Positions 48,601 through 61,868 of a stretch of DNA of 64,000 nt are shown piece after piece; position 1 is the first letter of the stretch, and the number at the start of each line of letters is the position of its first letter. The stretch is from the NCBI GenBank assembly GCA_037013685.1, contig CM072887.1:47791154-47855153 (forward strand), read 5' to 3'. The notes beneath the pieces were generated by a model that was not told the DNA's origin, searched no databases, and saw only the letters and a program-made list of their open reading frames with translations. This stretch comes from Acridotheres tristis. Its lineage: Eukaryota > Chordata > Aves > Passeriformes > Sturnidae. The translations under genes and the position numbers were made by a program.

Positions 48601-49415
48601 AAGAAATTTTTGCAGAGCTCCAAAGGTACATGGAGCAAATTCAGTCTATAATTTTTTTCATGTGTTTCCAAAATGAGTCAAGGAACTACTGTAAAGAAAA
48701 GCAAATTTAAGATTATATGCATAATATATAAATGCCTGTCATCTAGAATGCTCTAATACAATGCTTCATCTTTTTTTCTGTATTTGTCAGGGCTTTTTTT
48801 TCCACAAAGTTACCCGATTCTCTTCTGGTCCTGTATTTACTGTATTTATTTTTGTGAAATATTTTTTATATTACTCGGTATTTCTCAAGCTTGTGAGATT
48901 ACTAAATTCAACATAATTAAGCTTTCATTGTGCAATTCTGGCAGAAAGTATATATACTGGAAAACCATTTTCAGAGTTGAGATAGTCTTTCTTGTAGACA
49001 CAATTGCAGGATTTTGATGTATTTCCTTGCTTTATCAGCCATATCAATTTGATGCAATCAGCATTAACTTGCTTGGTTTTTCCCTAAATAAAGCATATAC
49101 ACATACAAAAGAGAACAGAATCAAATATAATACTTGTCTATCTTCCACACAGCTATATTTTCCTTTTCTTCTGGGGACTGCAGTACTTTGATGTCTGGCG
49201 ATTCAGAATGGACAGCAATATTTTGCAGTCAGGATATAAATCCTACTTTAACCATTGTCACTGGTGATAATGAAAATAATTCTCTTTTACTTACTCAAAA
49301 GAAAACTGCTTTGCAACAGGCATGAGAAATGTCTTACTACTAATTTTGCTAGGTGCTTCGTCATTGTACGTGACTTAATTATAGAGAGTATTTTGTAAAA
49401 GAAATTGCTCCTTAC
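42669..49415 (-). other. UTRN: Utrophin intron, 6.7 kb
   Basis: It holds the longest CR1 copy of the window (42884-44140), starting only about 215 bp from the exon. The rest is AT-rich with no recognised feature. Confidence 0.9.
42884..44140 (+). mobile_element. CR1 LINE, 5'-truncated, with decayed reverse transcriptase
   Basis: The first 370 or so bases keep an open frame that is clearly CR1 reverse transcriptase: QHGFTSKNSCLTNLMISY, then VISLDFCKASDTVPHNILLS, then DVPQGSILGPVFYLV. The DFSKAFDTVPH and VPQG(S/T)VLGP motifs are recognisable. Frameshifts follow. The catalytic Ala-Asp-Asp box is present only as gca agt gac (Ala-Ser-Asp), so the enzyme is dead. The body continues to a typical CR1 3' end, 'ttccaaaccaaagtattcta' followed by 'tgattc'. 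Antisense to utrophin. The 193-codon frame over 42884-43465 is part of this element, not a host gene. Confidence 0.95.
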
Positions 49416-49501
49416 ATCTGTACTTCTCTTCCAGAAGGCCCTTAGAAAGGGACATCAAGCCAATTTTCAGGGACTGCACTCGAATTTTTCCAGTTCGGCC
49501 A
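49416..49501 (-). CDS. UTRN: Utrophin exon (dystrophin exon 66 equivalent), 86 bp: EF-hand region
   Basis: It completes a Ser codon and encodes [20 protein letters not shown] and GLLEEKYR, identical or nearly so to mammalian utrophin (dystrophin: [20 protein letters not shown]). It joins the two EF-hand-like units. Phase 2 in, 1 out. Donor gtaagg, acceptor tttcag. The residue at the incoming junction is Ser, where mammals have Thr. Confidence 0.97.
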
Positions 49502-49890
49502 CTGAAATTATAAAGACAAGACAATTTAATACAGTTTCATTTTATTTCATTCCAGCTCAAGTATATTAAATAATACAAAGACATTGGAGAGTTATATTTC
49601 AAATGTACTTCAGAACTCGAAAAAAACATTAACACTAAAGATCACATTAAGCATTCTTCCCTTACAAAAGCTCAGCTTGCCTTCCAAGTGATTTTACATG
49701 TCAAAACAGCTTGTATTACTACAAAAGGACAGTTAGCTCTGCAAAGTCCTGAAAACTATTTATTAATGTGATATACACAGAAAAAAAAAATGAGCACGCA
49801 GCAGGAAGGCCTATTACTCAGTGGGAAACACAAGGACTGTAAAATAAAACCAAGTCTTCATATCACAGTAATTATATATATTTTTCCTTC

Positions 49891-49942
49891 TATTTTTTTT
49901 TTGTTTTGTTTTGCTTAGGGTTTTTTGTTTGGTTTTGCTTAG
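49891..49942. repeat. T/G-rich low complexity
   Basis: Repeated tttg and ttgttttg units without a clean period. Confidence 0.75.
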
Positions 49943-50562
49943 AATGTTCTGACATATACAACATCAAGACATAGACAATCACATGCACTAATTCAGTGAT
50001 TTGGAGCTGTCATTCTTTTTAAGCAATGTCACTTCAGGCTCATCTTGCCAAGCATGAAAAAAAAAAGTATGTCCAAACCTAAAAAGCAACTTGAGAACAG
50101 ATAAGTGAGTACTGTTAAGCCTACAGGGCAAATGCTGTTCAAAAAGATACTAAAACAACAAAGCTAGCTTACAGGGAAAAGGACAATTTTAAAGTTCAGA
50201 AGATCAATGCAGAAACATATTCTTAAAAATTCTTGTTTCAAACACGGAAAAACATGACACAATTTGTCTTTAAATTTGATGCAACAACAAAAAAATCAGA
50301 ATAGTTAAAATTAGGTTAGCCAAGTCATTCCCCAACAAGTAAGATAACACTAAATTTAGTATCACCTCAAACCTTACTTTGTTCCTTTCTGCCATACAGA
50401 AGTTATATATACTTTAATTACTTCTGAAGTGGTTATTACATATCTCTTTCTATCCTATCCATTCAGCATATGGTCTGCTGTCTGATTTACTTCACAAATG
50501 GTGTGCTGAATACAAAATTAGTAATTTTCTCCCGGGTTCTTGATAAAATAGCTAAGCAACTT

Positions 50563-50680
50563 ACAAATATTAATGCATTTGTCTTCACAACATCATCTAA
50601 TCTGGTAATACCAGACAGCAGTGTCTTCATTCCATAAGATGGAACAGAGGTACAGAGAAATTATTGCCAAATTAATCAGA
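50563..50680 (+). repeat. Possible MIR-like SINE remnant
   Basis: 'atgcatttgtcttcacaaca' followed about 50 bases later by 'ttcattccataagatggaac' and 'agaggtacagagaaattatt' and 'gcc' resembles the MIR core (catttaatcctcacaac, then cattttacagatgaggaaac, then gaggcacagag). Strongly diverged. Confidence 0.45.
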
Positions 50681-51371
50681 AACATCTATTACTTTTACTG
50701 CCTAGTTGGAAAATCAGGACCCAATTTTCCAGAATGTTATAAAAGTGCCACCTTTTTATATATTCCAGCTTAGCTTCAAATTACCTCTTTCAATCACAGA
50801 CACTACATCATTCTGGCATACCTTGCCATCTAAACAGCTCATTTTACACCCTGATAAAGTTATTTCCCTATTCCTTCCATTTATGGTTGTTTGTGCTTTA
50901 AATTTACATTCATCAGGTAAAAAAAGTGAACATTCATTTGGGTTTGATTTAACTCAGGACTGACCGCATCATTTGTTTATGAAAGACAGAAAGTGAGACT
51001 TCGCAGCTAAAAGATCAGGGCACAAATGTCAATGCTTCAAACTTCTCCTGATTTCAAGAGATTTCTGTAGGGTTTTTGAAAAACTTCCTTCACACAAAAA
51101 AGCATTTTGTCAATAAATTACATAAATAATTACAAAGCCTGCAATATTATTTGCAATAGTATTTTTTGAAAGAGTAACATATTCACTCCCATCTTTACTG
51201 GAAATGAATATTAGCACTATAACAACATATATACAGTAAAAAAACCCAACACACCAAAACCAAATGTCACACATACACCCTCTCTTCCCCTAAACACATA
51301 GTCCTGACATTTTCAAGCCAATGGTTTAAGTTTTCCCAGCTTAGTGAGTCACAAAACCACTGACATTAGGA

Positions 51372-51960
51372 GAGTCCTCCAGAGACCAATGCCCCTGCTC
51401 AGTCAGGTAGAGCAGGTTTTCCAGGATCATAACCCACCACCTCAGTATCTTCAAGGACTGAGACTGAACAGGTTCTCTGAATAACCTGTGGCACTGTTTG
51501 ATCACTCTTACATTAAAAACATCTTTTTTTTCATATGTTTAAGCAAAATTTCCCATGTTTCAGGTTGTGCCTGCTGCCTCTTGTCCTGTCACTACACACC
51601 ACTGAGAAAAGCCTGGGTCCATCTTCTCTTCTTCTCCCATTGGGTATTTATGCACACTGATAAGATCCCCTTGAAACTTGTCCAGGTTGAAAAGTCCCAT
51701 CTCTCTCAGCCTCTACTTACACATCTACTGATACAATTACTCCAGGTCCTTGATTGTCTTCATGGTACTTCACTGGACTCATGCAGTTTGTCCACATCTT
51801 TTGTCCTGGGGGAACCCAGAACTGGACCCAGGACTCCAGATGTATCTCACCAATGCTGAGTAGAAGTGCAGGATCACCTCCCTCAACCTGCTGGGAGACT
51901 ATAAGGCTACTTTGCCACAAGCCTGTCTTGCAAAGTGCCTCTGAATGGCAGCACAACCAT
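51372..51960 (-). mobile_element. CR1 LINE 3' region fragment
   Basis: Read on the plus strand this is the reverse complement of CR1: 'gcctcttgtcctgtcactac', 'gataagatccccttgaaact', 'gaacccagaactggacccag', 'actccagatgtatctcacca' and 'ggatcacctccctcaacctg' are hallmark blocks. The terminal octamer end is missing. It lies in the same orientation as utrophin. Open frames of 94-123 codons across it are not genes. Confidence 0.9.
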
Positions 51961-52424
51961 CTAATTGTCCTACATGTACAAACACGTAAGAATCAAGGCC
52001 TCATATTGGGAAGGTTCCAGAAACTTTTTAATTTCTGAATTCAAAAAAATTTATAGGTCATATATACCAAAATGTCAGCACACTATTCAGACTCATTATA
52101 GCAATACAAGCACGCTTGTCATTACAAATTCAATTGATAAGGCCACTTTAGGCAGCTCAGATTTTTTTTGCTCTGATCCTGATGAAGGGGAGCCTGAATC
52201 TATTCCTTTCTCTAAATAACTTCCTACTACAGAGTTATGATCCAATACTTCTTGACAGACAAACACAGCCTATACCATAGTCAAAATAGAGGCCTGTGAA
52301 ACCTGTAAATTATAAATGTACTTATCAGGATATAGTTAATACTAACTTGTTGAATGTAAACGTAAAAACTACCGTTTACCAACAGTGGTATGCAAATATT
52401 TTGTTGCATTGTGATGGCATAGAC

Positions 52425-52431
<7 letters not shown>

Positions 52432-52455
<24 letters not shown>
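52432..52455. repeat. (AT)n microsatellite
   Basis: About twelve uninterrupted AT units. Confidence 0.9.
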
Positions 52456-52462
<7 letters not shown>

Positions 52463-53384
52463 AGCATCTTATAGAAGTATGTGAATGCCAAAGGGACAAC
52501 CAGTGATGGGCACAGCTGCAGACAGGAGTTACCCAGATTAAGAAAGAGTTGTCAGACAGGCAACACGATTAATATAAGAGATTGCAAACAGGAATACACA
52601 ATGAAGAATCTTGGAAAACAAAACTATAACATGAAGTCTAGATGAGCCCTATGTGCCTGGGGGAGGAGGGACACTAGCATAAAAGCATCGAGTACTAGCA
52701 AGGAAAACTAGAGAATGAAGAAGATGAGCCAGAGCCATTCAGCCTTCTCTTGTCAAAGAGCTCTCAAGCCTAGACAGCACTGGCACTGCAGGACTACCAG
52801 GGACTGCAGCTCTCACTTACCTGCACAGCCCAGCAACACGAGGCAGCCTGGTAGATCAAGGAAGGTCAGCACAGACACCTCCCCTTGATCACCCACAGAG
52901 AAGGCAGACAGAGGAGCTCATTTCCCTGCCTTATTGAGGGCTAGAACCTTCCCAGAGCCTTCTTACTGCTATCACAGCCTGCTAAGCTGCTCCCACCGAG
53001 TGCTCTATGAATCCAAAGAGCCATCATAAACGCAGGGGATGCAACTGGAGTGCATGCAGAAAACTTCCATCAGCTACTGTCAAAACCAGGGCATAAAGTT
53101 AAGGCTGACTGAGCAGATGTCTCATCCTCATTCCCCAGAAGTTCTGATTTTACCGAAATGAACATGCTGGTAAGGCCTGGGATATTAACTCAGCCTGGTG
53201 TTAGAAGGTGTATGAGTGCAACAATAAATAACAAAGGGGAAGATCAGGATGCAGAGAATGATCATGAAAGACAGCTTTGATCATATGGAAAATGTCAGCA
53301 CAGACACCACATATACTCTTCTCAGACTAATGTACCAAAGAAATTCAATTTAAAAGAAGGCATTATGAAAAGTATCCTAACATT

Positions 53385-53400
53385 AAAAAAAAAAAAAAAA
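53385..53400. repeat. A(16) homopolymer
   Basis: Sixteen A residues followed by an A/C-rich tract; no retroposed body was recognised. Confidence 0.85.
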
Positions 53401-56305
53401 CCTACCAAACAAACAAATACCCCAAAAAACAAAGAAAATCTAAAAGTTGAAACACAGGAAGTCAGATGAACATAAAAGTTTATGGGTAATTCTGATTGAA
53501 ATGAGTCAGTGCTCTGAATCTGTACATACAGAAACAATTCATTTCAAGGGGTGTTAGGTTATTCCATTAGTACTGAAAGCTATCAGTCCTTTTTATATAA
53601 ATGATGTCTGGAGATTTCAGCAAATTTGACAATATACAGTTGAAAAGAAAAACCACCAGCTATTGCTTTTGGATGCTTTAAATGCAGGCCTAGCCAAAGT
53701 ATTTTACAGAGCAAAAAATTTCCTTCACAGTTCTCATTTTAAGTATCAAGATATTTATCTCTCATTTAATTTTAAAAGATAAATCTTTGGACTAGCCAAA
53801 ACACAGAACTTTAAGTTCAGAAAATGTTTGTAAGGGCAGGTGTTGATGTCTGGAACAACCTTTGAGTCCCTGATGTAGTAAAAGTCACTGAGTAATTTTG
53901 GTGTTTCTCTCCCCTGCTCAGAATGAATCATTCCTAATGTGTCAGAAAATACCAGAACATAACAGACCTTTTCTAAAAATAAATTGGTTCTTTTTAAGGG
54001 CCAAAGACATCTGCAGGTTAAGTCTGGAGAACTATTCAGTTTGCCATTAATCTATGAATCTGTAATTAAATCTCAGGTTAGCAGCATGTGACTAACAGAT
54101 GCTTTTTGTTGGCCGTTTAACAACTTGACACATTTTATATGAGTAACACCAATGTAATATATACAATAGAAATGCCAAGACACAAATTAGCTCTTTTGTA
54201 AAGGCCAGTTTAGAAAACATAATAAAAAATTCCAGCTTAGAATTTGTGCCTGGTCTTTTAGCATTTCTTTTTCTTCCTGGAGTGAATTTGATAGGGGAAC
54301 AAGGAAACACACTGTAAAACAATCTTCTCTTAGTAAACCTTCATCCTCAATTTTTCAAAGCTTGAATAAAGACTCAAGTATTTAACGGGCTTGAAGAATT
54401 ATCTATACTACGTTTTCAACATAATAGTTAAGGGGAAATGGGAGAAACTGGAAACGTTGTTGAAAGAAACGTTTGCTGCTTACTAAGTGCATTTTAAATA
54501 TGAATAGATTAAACAATTGACGTCTAACGGAAGTTAAGAAGCAAAGGTAAGCTGAAGAAAGTGTAGGAGATGTGTTCAGTCTGAAAGAAAACAAAACTCA
54601 GCCAGTATCTAAAAAAAATTTCCTGACATTATTACGTCTCTTATTCTAAATTGCCAATAACATTTAAGTCAAACAATTCACTTGATCTACTGCTCTATTT
54701 GCAAGTGATGTGTTTATTTACTCACAATACAGAATTCTCCAAAATAAAAATAAATGCAGGAAGAAATCCCAGTCAATATTTGATGGACCCTCTAATTTTT
54801 CAGCAGTAATGGGGAGAAGTCCAACTAACAGAAATGCCACAATATTTAACACCAATGTTTGAATGCTAGTAGCCAGCACATAAATGACAAACGATTCTAT
54901 GTATTCTGTTCCCTCCTTCCCTCTTCCCTAAAACCAAAATAAATTAAAATATCAATGAAGTATAGGAGAACTGGCATGCAACCCTCTGAGGGGAAAAAAG
55001 CAAAAAGCTATGAACTGTTAGAATTTGGCACTGAGTGAACATATTGAAGAGAATGCATACATCTGCAAGTAAAAGCTCCCATTTGCAAAGCAGGTATAAG
55101 AATTTTTATGTCTAGTCAAGAAATACTTCTGCTCTTCTCAACTTCAAGTGAGGAGAAAGAATATAAATTTTGTAACCACCCTCATGAAACTTAGAAATTC
55201 TGATTTGTAATTCTGTTTATAGATCTGAACTAAAGCACATATTCAATCAGACACACTGAAGCAACCACAACCTGTACTGCACTACTGAGATTTTAGTCAA
55301 TTCTGAAAGAGTCCTGAAACACCTTTCATGAAGCAAGCTAAGGAGACACATTTTAGGGCATGGAGGAGCTGATGGAAACCAAGTCTTTCCCCAGTTTTTA
55401 CTACACAAGGGAAATAAGAATAGTGAAAGCCACTAAGAAAAATAAGCAACAAACTCATGACTCAAAAGCACAACTAAATAAAAGCAGTTTGCTTGCAGGT
55501 CATGCAGGCTGACATAGGGTAGGGCAGAGAAGGCAGGGTTCAATTTCCAGCAGAAGAAAGAAGGGAGGAGGGGCTCAAAAAGAACTGGCCAAAACCACAA
55601 GGGGCTGATAGAATAAATGTTTTCATGTTTTTTGAGACTCTCTGGAAACAGCAAATGTGTATTTAAAAAAACCTACAAGTTCTTACTGTAAGCATCCCAA
55701 AATATTCTTGAGGCAAACTCAATGCCCTTGGGAAATAGAGCCTTGCTGCCAGGACAAGGGCAGGTGGACCATGTAACACCAGTCCTCAGAACGGATCCAT
55801 GGCAGGAGCTGTATATGCCAGAATGGAGCCAGAACTAGGGCACTGCTGGCCCTCCACAATCAGACCAGCTTTAGTGCTGAGATCACAACAACCTCCATTC
55901 GATAGAGGACTCAGGACAGGGAGCTCAGCCAGGATTATGAGCATAAATAACTACGTGTAAAATGCATGAAAAAACTGTCCCCACCAATGGCAGAAATAGA
56001 ATCTGATATCAATGGCAATCAATCTGGGAATATTCACAATAGCAACACAACTAAAGCAGTGTCCTAGCTCTCTACTCACATACATATTTCTTGAAATCCT
56101 TTCAAAGTTTCTTTGGTAGTAGTATAAAAGCAATGTAATCTTAGTTCAGTGCTGAGCAGGACAGCATAAGAAACGTCCTATTGCATGCAACTGCACTTTC
56201 ATTATGGAGCCAAAAACATCAGAAGATAACTTTTTAATAAAGAAATTTTTAAGGCTTTATAATTTATAATTCCTGGGGGGACACAATGTGACAAAAAAAT
56301 CTTAC

Positions 56306-56507
56306 CTATCATACACGTTGAGTAGCCAGTTAAGACACATGTCTACACAGAGAGGAACATTCACCATGTCTTTGTGTTTTTCTTCAAGTCCACTGTAGAT
56401 GGTAGTGAGACAGCTGATCACATCCTGGACACCAATCAGCTGATCATTTTGACTCAACTTGTGCTGTTTGAAAACTTCACTTGTCATGTTCAGGTCCAAC
56501 AGGTCCA
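56306..56507 (-). CDS. UTRN: Utrophin exon (dystrophin exon 65 equivalent), 202 bp: EF-hand region
   Basis: It completes Leu and encodes [60 protein letters not shown] and LLNVYD. This is the first EF-hand-like unit that buttresses the WW domain. The [19 protein letters not shown] segment is invariant in the family, while EVFKQHKL is the utrophin form. Phase 1 in, 2 out. Donor gtaaga, acceptor tattagtgg-type tract ending ag. The open frame continues upstream into intron only by chance. Confidence 0.97.
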
Positions 56508-57563
56508 CTAATAATAGATTTTTAAAAACAATAGGATTTTTAAAAAAAGAAAAAGAAAAAAAAGAAAAAAGTGTGAATACAGATGCCTGAGCGTAACATT
56601 GACAATAATTGTTCATGGGCAAATTGTAGCAAACACTGCAAACAACTAGCCCAGTGGCTTTTATTTAGTAACGTTATAGTGACAAACCATTCTCCGTGAC
56701 AAGTCAACAGCATTTTGGCACGAGTTATTTAAAATAACTAGAATAAAAATATCATAATGATGCTGCACAGCTCAGAACAACACCAAAATAGCTGCTAAAG
56801 TAGTCTGTATAATTAGAGGATCCCAACTTTGGATACACACACAAAGAATTCACTAGGCTTACAGGATTCTTCATATTTACCATAAAGCAGAATACTAGAA
56901 AATGACTATAACTTTTGATCAAATGTAAAGCAAAGCAAATTCTTAGACAAGAATTCTTTCTTAAAGGTGGTAAAATTGTACTGAGGCCTGATTAACTGAA
57001 CAGCGTTACTGAACAGTAGTTGCTAAATTAGGGTTTAAAAGAAAGTAGGGAGAGGGACACAGGAAGATTATTTATTGTAGTTTTCCAGAACACTAAATGC
57101 TATGCTTTCTTGAAAAATATTTTTATCTCTTTTATTACAGAATTTTTTCTATAAGCAGTTAGTGTTACAATGGATATTTTACAGGAGAAAAAGGATTTTG
57201 CTCTGAAAATGATTCAAATGTGATTGTGAAAATCTCGGGTTTGTGTGGTGAAAATAAAAGGCCATCAGTGAGCTCTTCTGACTCCTTTTGCAAAAGGAAG
57301 TGGAAAAGATGAAACATCAATGGTATAACCCTTAGTGACTTTTTTTTTACAGAAACAAGGACTTTAAGTAAAAAAATAGTTGCAATGTAATAGTATGCTT
57401 GCTACAATATACATAACATGCAATATATTAGAAGCTCATACTGAGCTGTTTGTGAAGGGTCAGTAACACATTTGCACTATAAATGTCATCTCTCAGATGA
57501 AAACAAATCCACGTGATAGTCTCTGACATGTTGTGAACTGCTCTTCACCAATCATCACAACAA

Positions 57564-58110
57564 ATCATAAAATCAGAAAATTATTTTTGTTGGAAGGGAC
57601 CTTAAAGATTCTCTAGTTCAAATGTGTCTGCCATGGGCAGGGACACCTCCCACTAAAGCAGGTGGCTTAAATCCCCATCCAGCCTGCTTTGAACACTTCC
57701 AGGGATGGAGCATCCACAACTTCTCTGGGCAAGCTGTGCCACTGTCTCACAGTAAATAATTTCTTCCTAATACCTAATCTAAATGTCTCCTCTTTTAGTT
57801 TAGAACTGTTTCTCCTTGTCCTATCACAATCTCTCTGTTTAAAAAAGTTACTCTCCCTATGTTTTATAAGCCTCCCTTAGGTACTGAAAGGCTGCTCTAA
57901 GGTCTCCCTGGTACCCTCTCTTCTCCAGGATGAAGAACTTTAGCTCTCTCAGCCTTTCCTCAGAGGAGAGGTGTTCCATCCCCCCAGTCATCCTCATTGC
58001 TTGCCTCTTGACCTGCTCCAACAGGGCCACATCTTTCTTGTGCTGAGGACACCAGATCTGGATGCACTATTCTAGGTGGGGTCTCACAAGAGCACAGAGG
58101 GAGAATAACA
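57564..58110 (-). mobile_element. CR1 LINE 3' end fragment, about 550 bp
   Basis: The plus strand opens 'atcataaaatcag' and 'gttggaagggaccttaaaga', the reverse complement of the avian CR1 3' end with its terminal repeat. It continues through 'cttccagggatggagcatcc', 'aactgtttctccttgtccta', 'ggtctccctggtaccctctc' and 'gtggggtctcacaagagcac'. 5'-truncated, same orientation as utrophin, and the best-preserved CR1 3' region in the window. Confidence 0.95.
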
Positions 58111-61100
58111 GTGTTAAATAAGGACCCCAGATCTGCAGCCTGTGCAAAATGGGTAATTCTATCTGGGCAGGAAAACAAGTACAACAGAAAAAGAAGCAAG
58201 AGCAAGATAACATTAACCACTATAAGCAATTCTGCCAAGAACTCAATGATCATCTACCAAAAGAAGGTTACATTCCCAGTCCCCTTTCCCCCATCTGCCC
58301 TTCGTCACATCTTTGTAGAGTGAGAAACAGTACCTCACAGCCCTTGTCTTTGCTCTCCTGCAAGAAAATCAGTACATTCTGTTCTGACCTCACAACATCA
58401 GATTTGCAGGGGCTTGCATTTGTTTGTTTTTCATTTTCTTTCTTGTTTGTTTGGAGATATTTTAAGCCCTTCTCTTGGGCTTGCAAACAAATGCCAGCCA
58501 TGTATTTATCAAAGAGGAAGACTGGTAATTGCAGAAAACACCTTGCCACTGGTTTGACCTGAGGTAGCCAAAGTGTTCGGCAACACACTCACTGCAGCAT
58601 CATCTTCTACAAGAGCTATAAAGGATGTGATATACTGGAAAAGGCTCACCAGACCAATTTAAAAACAACAGGAACCCACAAACAGTTCATAGTGTAACCC
58701 TGACTACTTTTTGAGCTGTGGAGGGAATGGAGTGAAGCCAAGTGAGGGTAAGCTGGTATCTGATGACATACATACTGAACTTAGGAGATGGCCACTTTTC
58801 ACACTTTCCCTTCATGACTTCAAAAGCCTCCATGACAAAGAAAACCCCGTAAAAATGAAACCAACCAGTTTGCTGGTTTTGTTTTGGTGTTAGCTTTTAT
58901 TTCAGGTTTGGGTTGTGGGCGTTTTTTGCTTGTCCGTTTACCTGGGAGTTTTTATGTTTTCTGTTTATTTTCCAACCTGTTTCTGTAAGGTACTTAATGG
59001 CTGGCTTAAAACAGGTAATTAGCTTCATAAAACAGGCTGACAGCACACAAAACCTGCCCTTTCTAAAACTTGTGAAAATTCCAAAAGCTCTGGAATGCCA
59101 GGAAGTTGTTGTCTTTGGGTTTGGCTTAACACTACCATCCTTGCACTGAAAAGATGCAATTCAACAGACACTAAGCCTGCTAACTTCACATCTTGATCTG
59201 GTGGCATTAAGATCTCTCATTCACATTTCTGCCGAGCATTCCAGAAGGACCTGGGAGAGGTGCTGCCAGTATCTTTGCACTAAAAAAAAACCCAACAAGT
59301 CTGATGCTATACTAATGCAAATTAAGCTAAATTTACACTTCTGGATGGCACGATCCAAAAAAGAAAAGGCAGAGGAAATTACTTCCATTCCTGCTTACTT
59401 CAGCACTTACCTGACTGAATAAAATTTGGGACAGGCATTCTGTCATGCCATTTCTGGCACGATGCCTACACAGGTTTCAGTGCATTTTTGCAGTACCATT
59501 CTGCATTTACTTAAACATGCTGAATGACCAATCCTGCTTTTAAACAACCAATGGGCACAAGACCCATTTCTTCCCTTTCTGCAGCAAGAAGACTTTCCCA
59601 AAGAAAAAGAGAAACCATATCATTTAGCACTGTTAAAGCAGGAGTGAGCGACTGACTGAGGAGCAAGTAACTAGAGGCAGCTGCTAATGGCAAATTTAAA
59701 GCTGCTCTAACCCCATGGAAAATAGTCAGGCATTACTGTGGAGATTTTTATTAACAAGACCTTGCAAATGATAGCAGGCAAAGAGACTGCACTCTTCCCT
59801 CAAAGAAGGAAGTGCTCAAAGCTCTCTCAGTCCCTGATGTCTAAATGTTCCATTTTTTTCCCCCTTGTGTGGTTGATATTCCTATTAACATTCTTAAATT
59901 TTAAATCACTTAGAGGAACTCAGCAAGAGAGTTCTGAATATACATGGTGATTTTGTTCCCTTTTTGCCTTTCAGTACTATACTTCAGTAGCTGGGGCATT
60001 ATAATTTCTTGAAAATGAGCTAAAGAATGCTGCACAAGAATAATATATAATCAGGACCTGGTGCTACACAATTGCCCAGTACATCTGCAACACAGGATAC
60101 TCCCTTTGGCCCCATTCTTCTGCTACAGTGGGAAAGCACTCTCACTACATCTGCCCCACATAATTCAAGACAGAGAGGCTAAGAATTTGTTATTTCCAAC
60201 TTGCAACCTTTCTCAGATTCCTGCAAAATACATACACATATATATGGAAATTTTTATCTCTCCAAGAATCTACCTGTCAAAAAATAAAACAAGAAACAGA
60301 ACCTTACTTTCTCTTTCAAAAGGAGAATGAGGAAAATGGGAGTAACTTCCCTAGAGCTGTGGGTTTTTGACACTTGCCAAGAAGAGATATGGCATCAGCA
60401 AAGTTTTCTAAAGTACAGTTCTCAAATGAACATTCTAGAGTGCAATTGTTCCTGAATCTGCTCATAAAGCACTTACACTGCAAAGTCAAAATCTATCAGG
60501 TGCAAGTGGAACTGTGCATCCAGCTCCAGCTGTGCTCTTGGGAGTTCCCACCAAAAATGCCTTTGACATTATACACACACTATGCCCGTGACAGCAATTT
60601 GTCACATTTTACAGTGATCTCCATTTTTGGTGATTTGTTTTGATGTTTTCTTTGCCTTTGCACATAAGCCTTTCTGAAGCATTCTGCATCCAAACACCTT
60701 TAAAATGCATCTGCAGTAAAAATTACAGGAAATATAATGGAAGACTAAAGTAACCCAGACCAAGAAATGAATGACAGTAGCACCGAGGATTACTCTTTCC
60801 TCACCTAAAAATAAAACCAGTTCCTTATCAAGTACACACGTATAAGAAAGACAAAGATTTTTTTGGCTGTTGTCTCTTCCCACGAAGCACAAAGATAGAG
60901 TAAATAGCTTCATAGGTAATAATGCAGATTGGACCTGTAGAGATGAAAGTTGAACTCCTAGCTCCTAGAAAAGCAGTGTATTCTCTTTACTTCTTACTAT
61001 TTTCTTCTGTCTTCCCTTCCAGCTCCCTTCCCTGAAACTGGAGACAGTAGGAGGGCACTTCTGAAATCTGTGAATGAGGAGAGCTAACCATGGAAGCTCT

Positions 61101-61837
61101 TATAGAAATCTATATATTTTGCAGTAAAAGCAAGAACAGAAAGTATGTCCCCCTTCAAAGCTTATTAGAAGTAATAAAAGAATCTTGGTCTATACAGGTC
61201 ACTAGAAAAGCTGTGTGTCTGTCAGAAATAGGCAGCATGATTAGCATCTGTCATATGCAGTCTGTTTTTTCCCCACTCTTCCCTGTGGAGCAGCTCACAC
61301 AAGGTTAATTTTACTCTGCCTTTCTGATCTCTTGCTTTGAATTTTGTTTTTAGATACATGCTGATGAATACTTTATACCCTGCACACTATAAGCAAAAAG
61401 CTCATAATGTTCTTTAGTCTTGCTGGGAGATGAAGCTGTAGTCCTTGGTGGAACCACATCTCATGAAGAACTGGTGATAGGTACTGGTAAGAGCCTGTGC
61501 TATGCACAGATACAGTCCAGCTTTCTGGAGTAGCTAGCTACCATCTCAGGCACATCTTCATTTAGTATGATGCACACCTGAAGTCCAGCTAAGATCTAAC
61601 TGCTGTCTTCTAGGCTGGAAAGAAAGCTAACCACCTGAAGGGTGGGAAGGGATCCCTCTTTGTGCAACTCCTTTTGTGCTGGCATCCCTAGGAGGGCTTT
61701 GCACTTCTTGTGTTCCTACTCAGCCTAAAGTACTGTGTACCCTTCAGGGCTGAAAAGTCCTTCCATGCCAAGGACTCCTAATCTGTAAGAAGAAAATTGG
61801 GTAATATCATACATCTTTCTACCATCTGTTGCCAAGA

Positions 61838-61868
61838 CAAAAGGTCTCAAAAGGTCTCAAAAGGTCTA
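61838..61868. repeat. Short tandem repeat, 10-bp unit x3
   Basis: Three consecutive copies of aaggtctcaa, the last with one change (aaggtctaaa). Confidence 0.85.

Larger units (their letters stand above)
49502..56305 (-). other. UTRN: Utrophin intron, 6.8 kb
   Basis: It contains a T/G-rich run (49891-49942), a MIR-like remnant (about 50563-50680), a sense-oriented CR1 fragment (51372-51960), an AT microsatellite (52432-52455) and an A(16) run (53385-53400). A GC-richer patch at about 52640-53130 has one consensus donor. No gene supported. Confidence 0.9.

Noticed and set aside
51488..52038. Plus-strand ORFs of 94-123 codons
   Set aside because: They run antisense through a CR1 fragment.
56302..56622. 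ORF reading as a separate 106-residue protein
   Set aside because: The real content is the 202-bp utrophin exon; residues before it come from the polypyrimidine tract of the intron.
60300..60365. Possible further MIR core ('gaatgaggaaaatgggag')
   Set aside because: Only one block resembles MIR and flanking blocks are missing.
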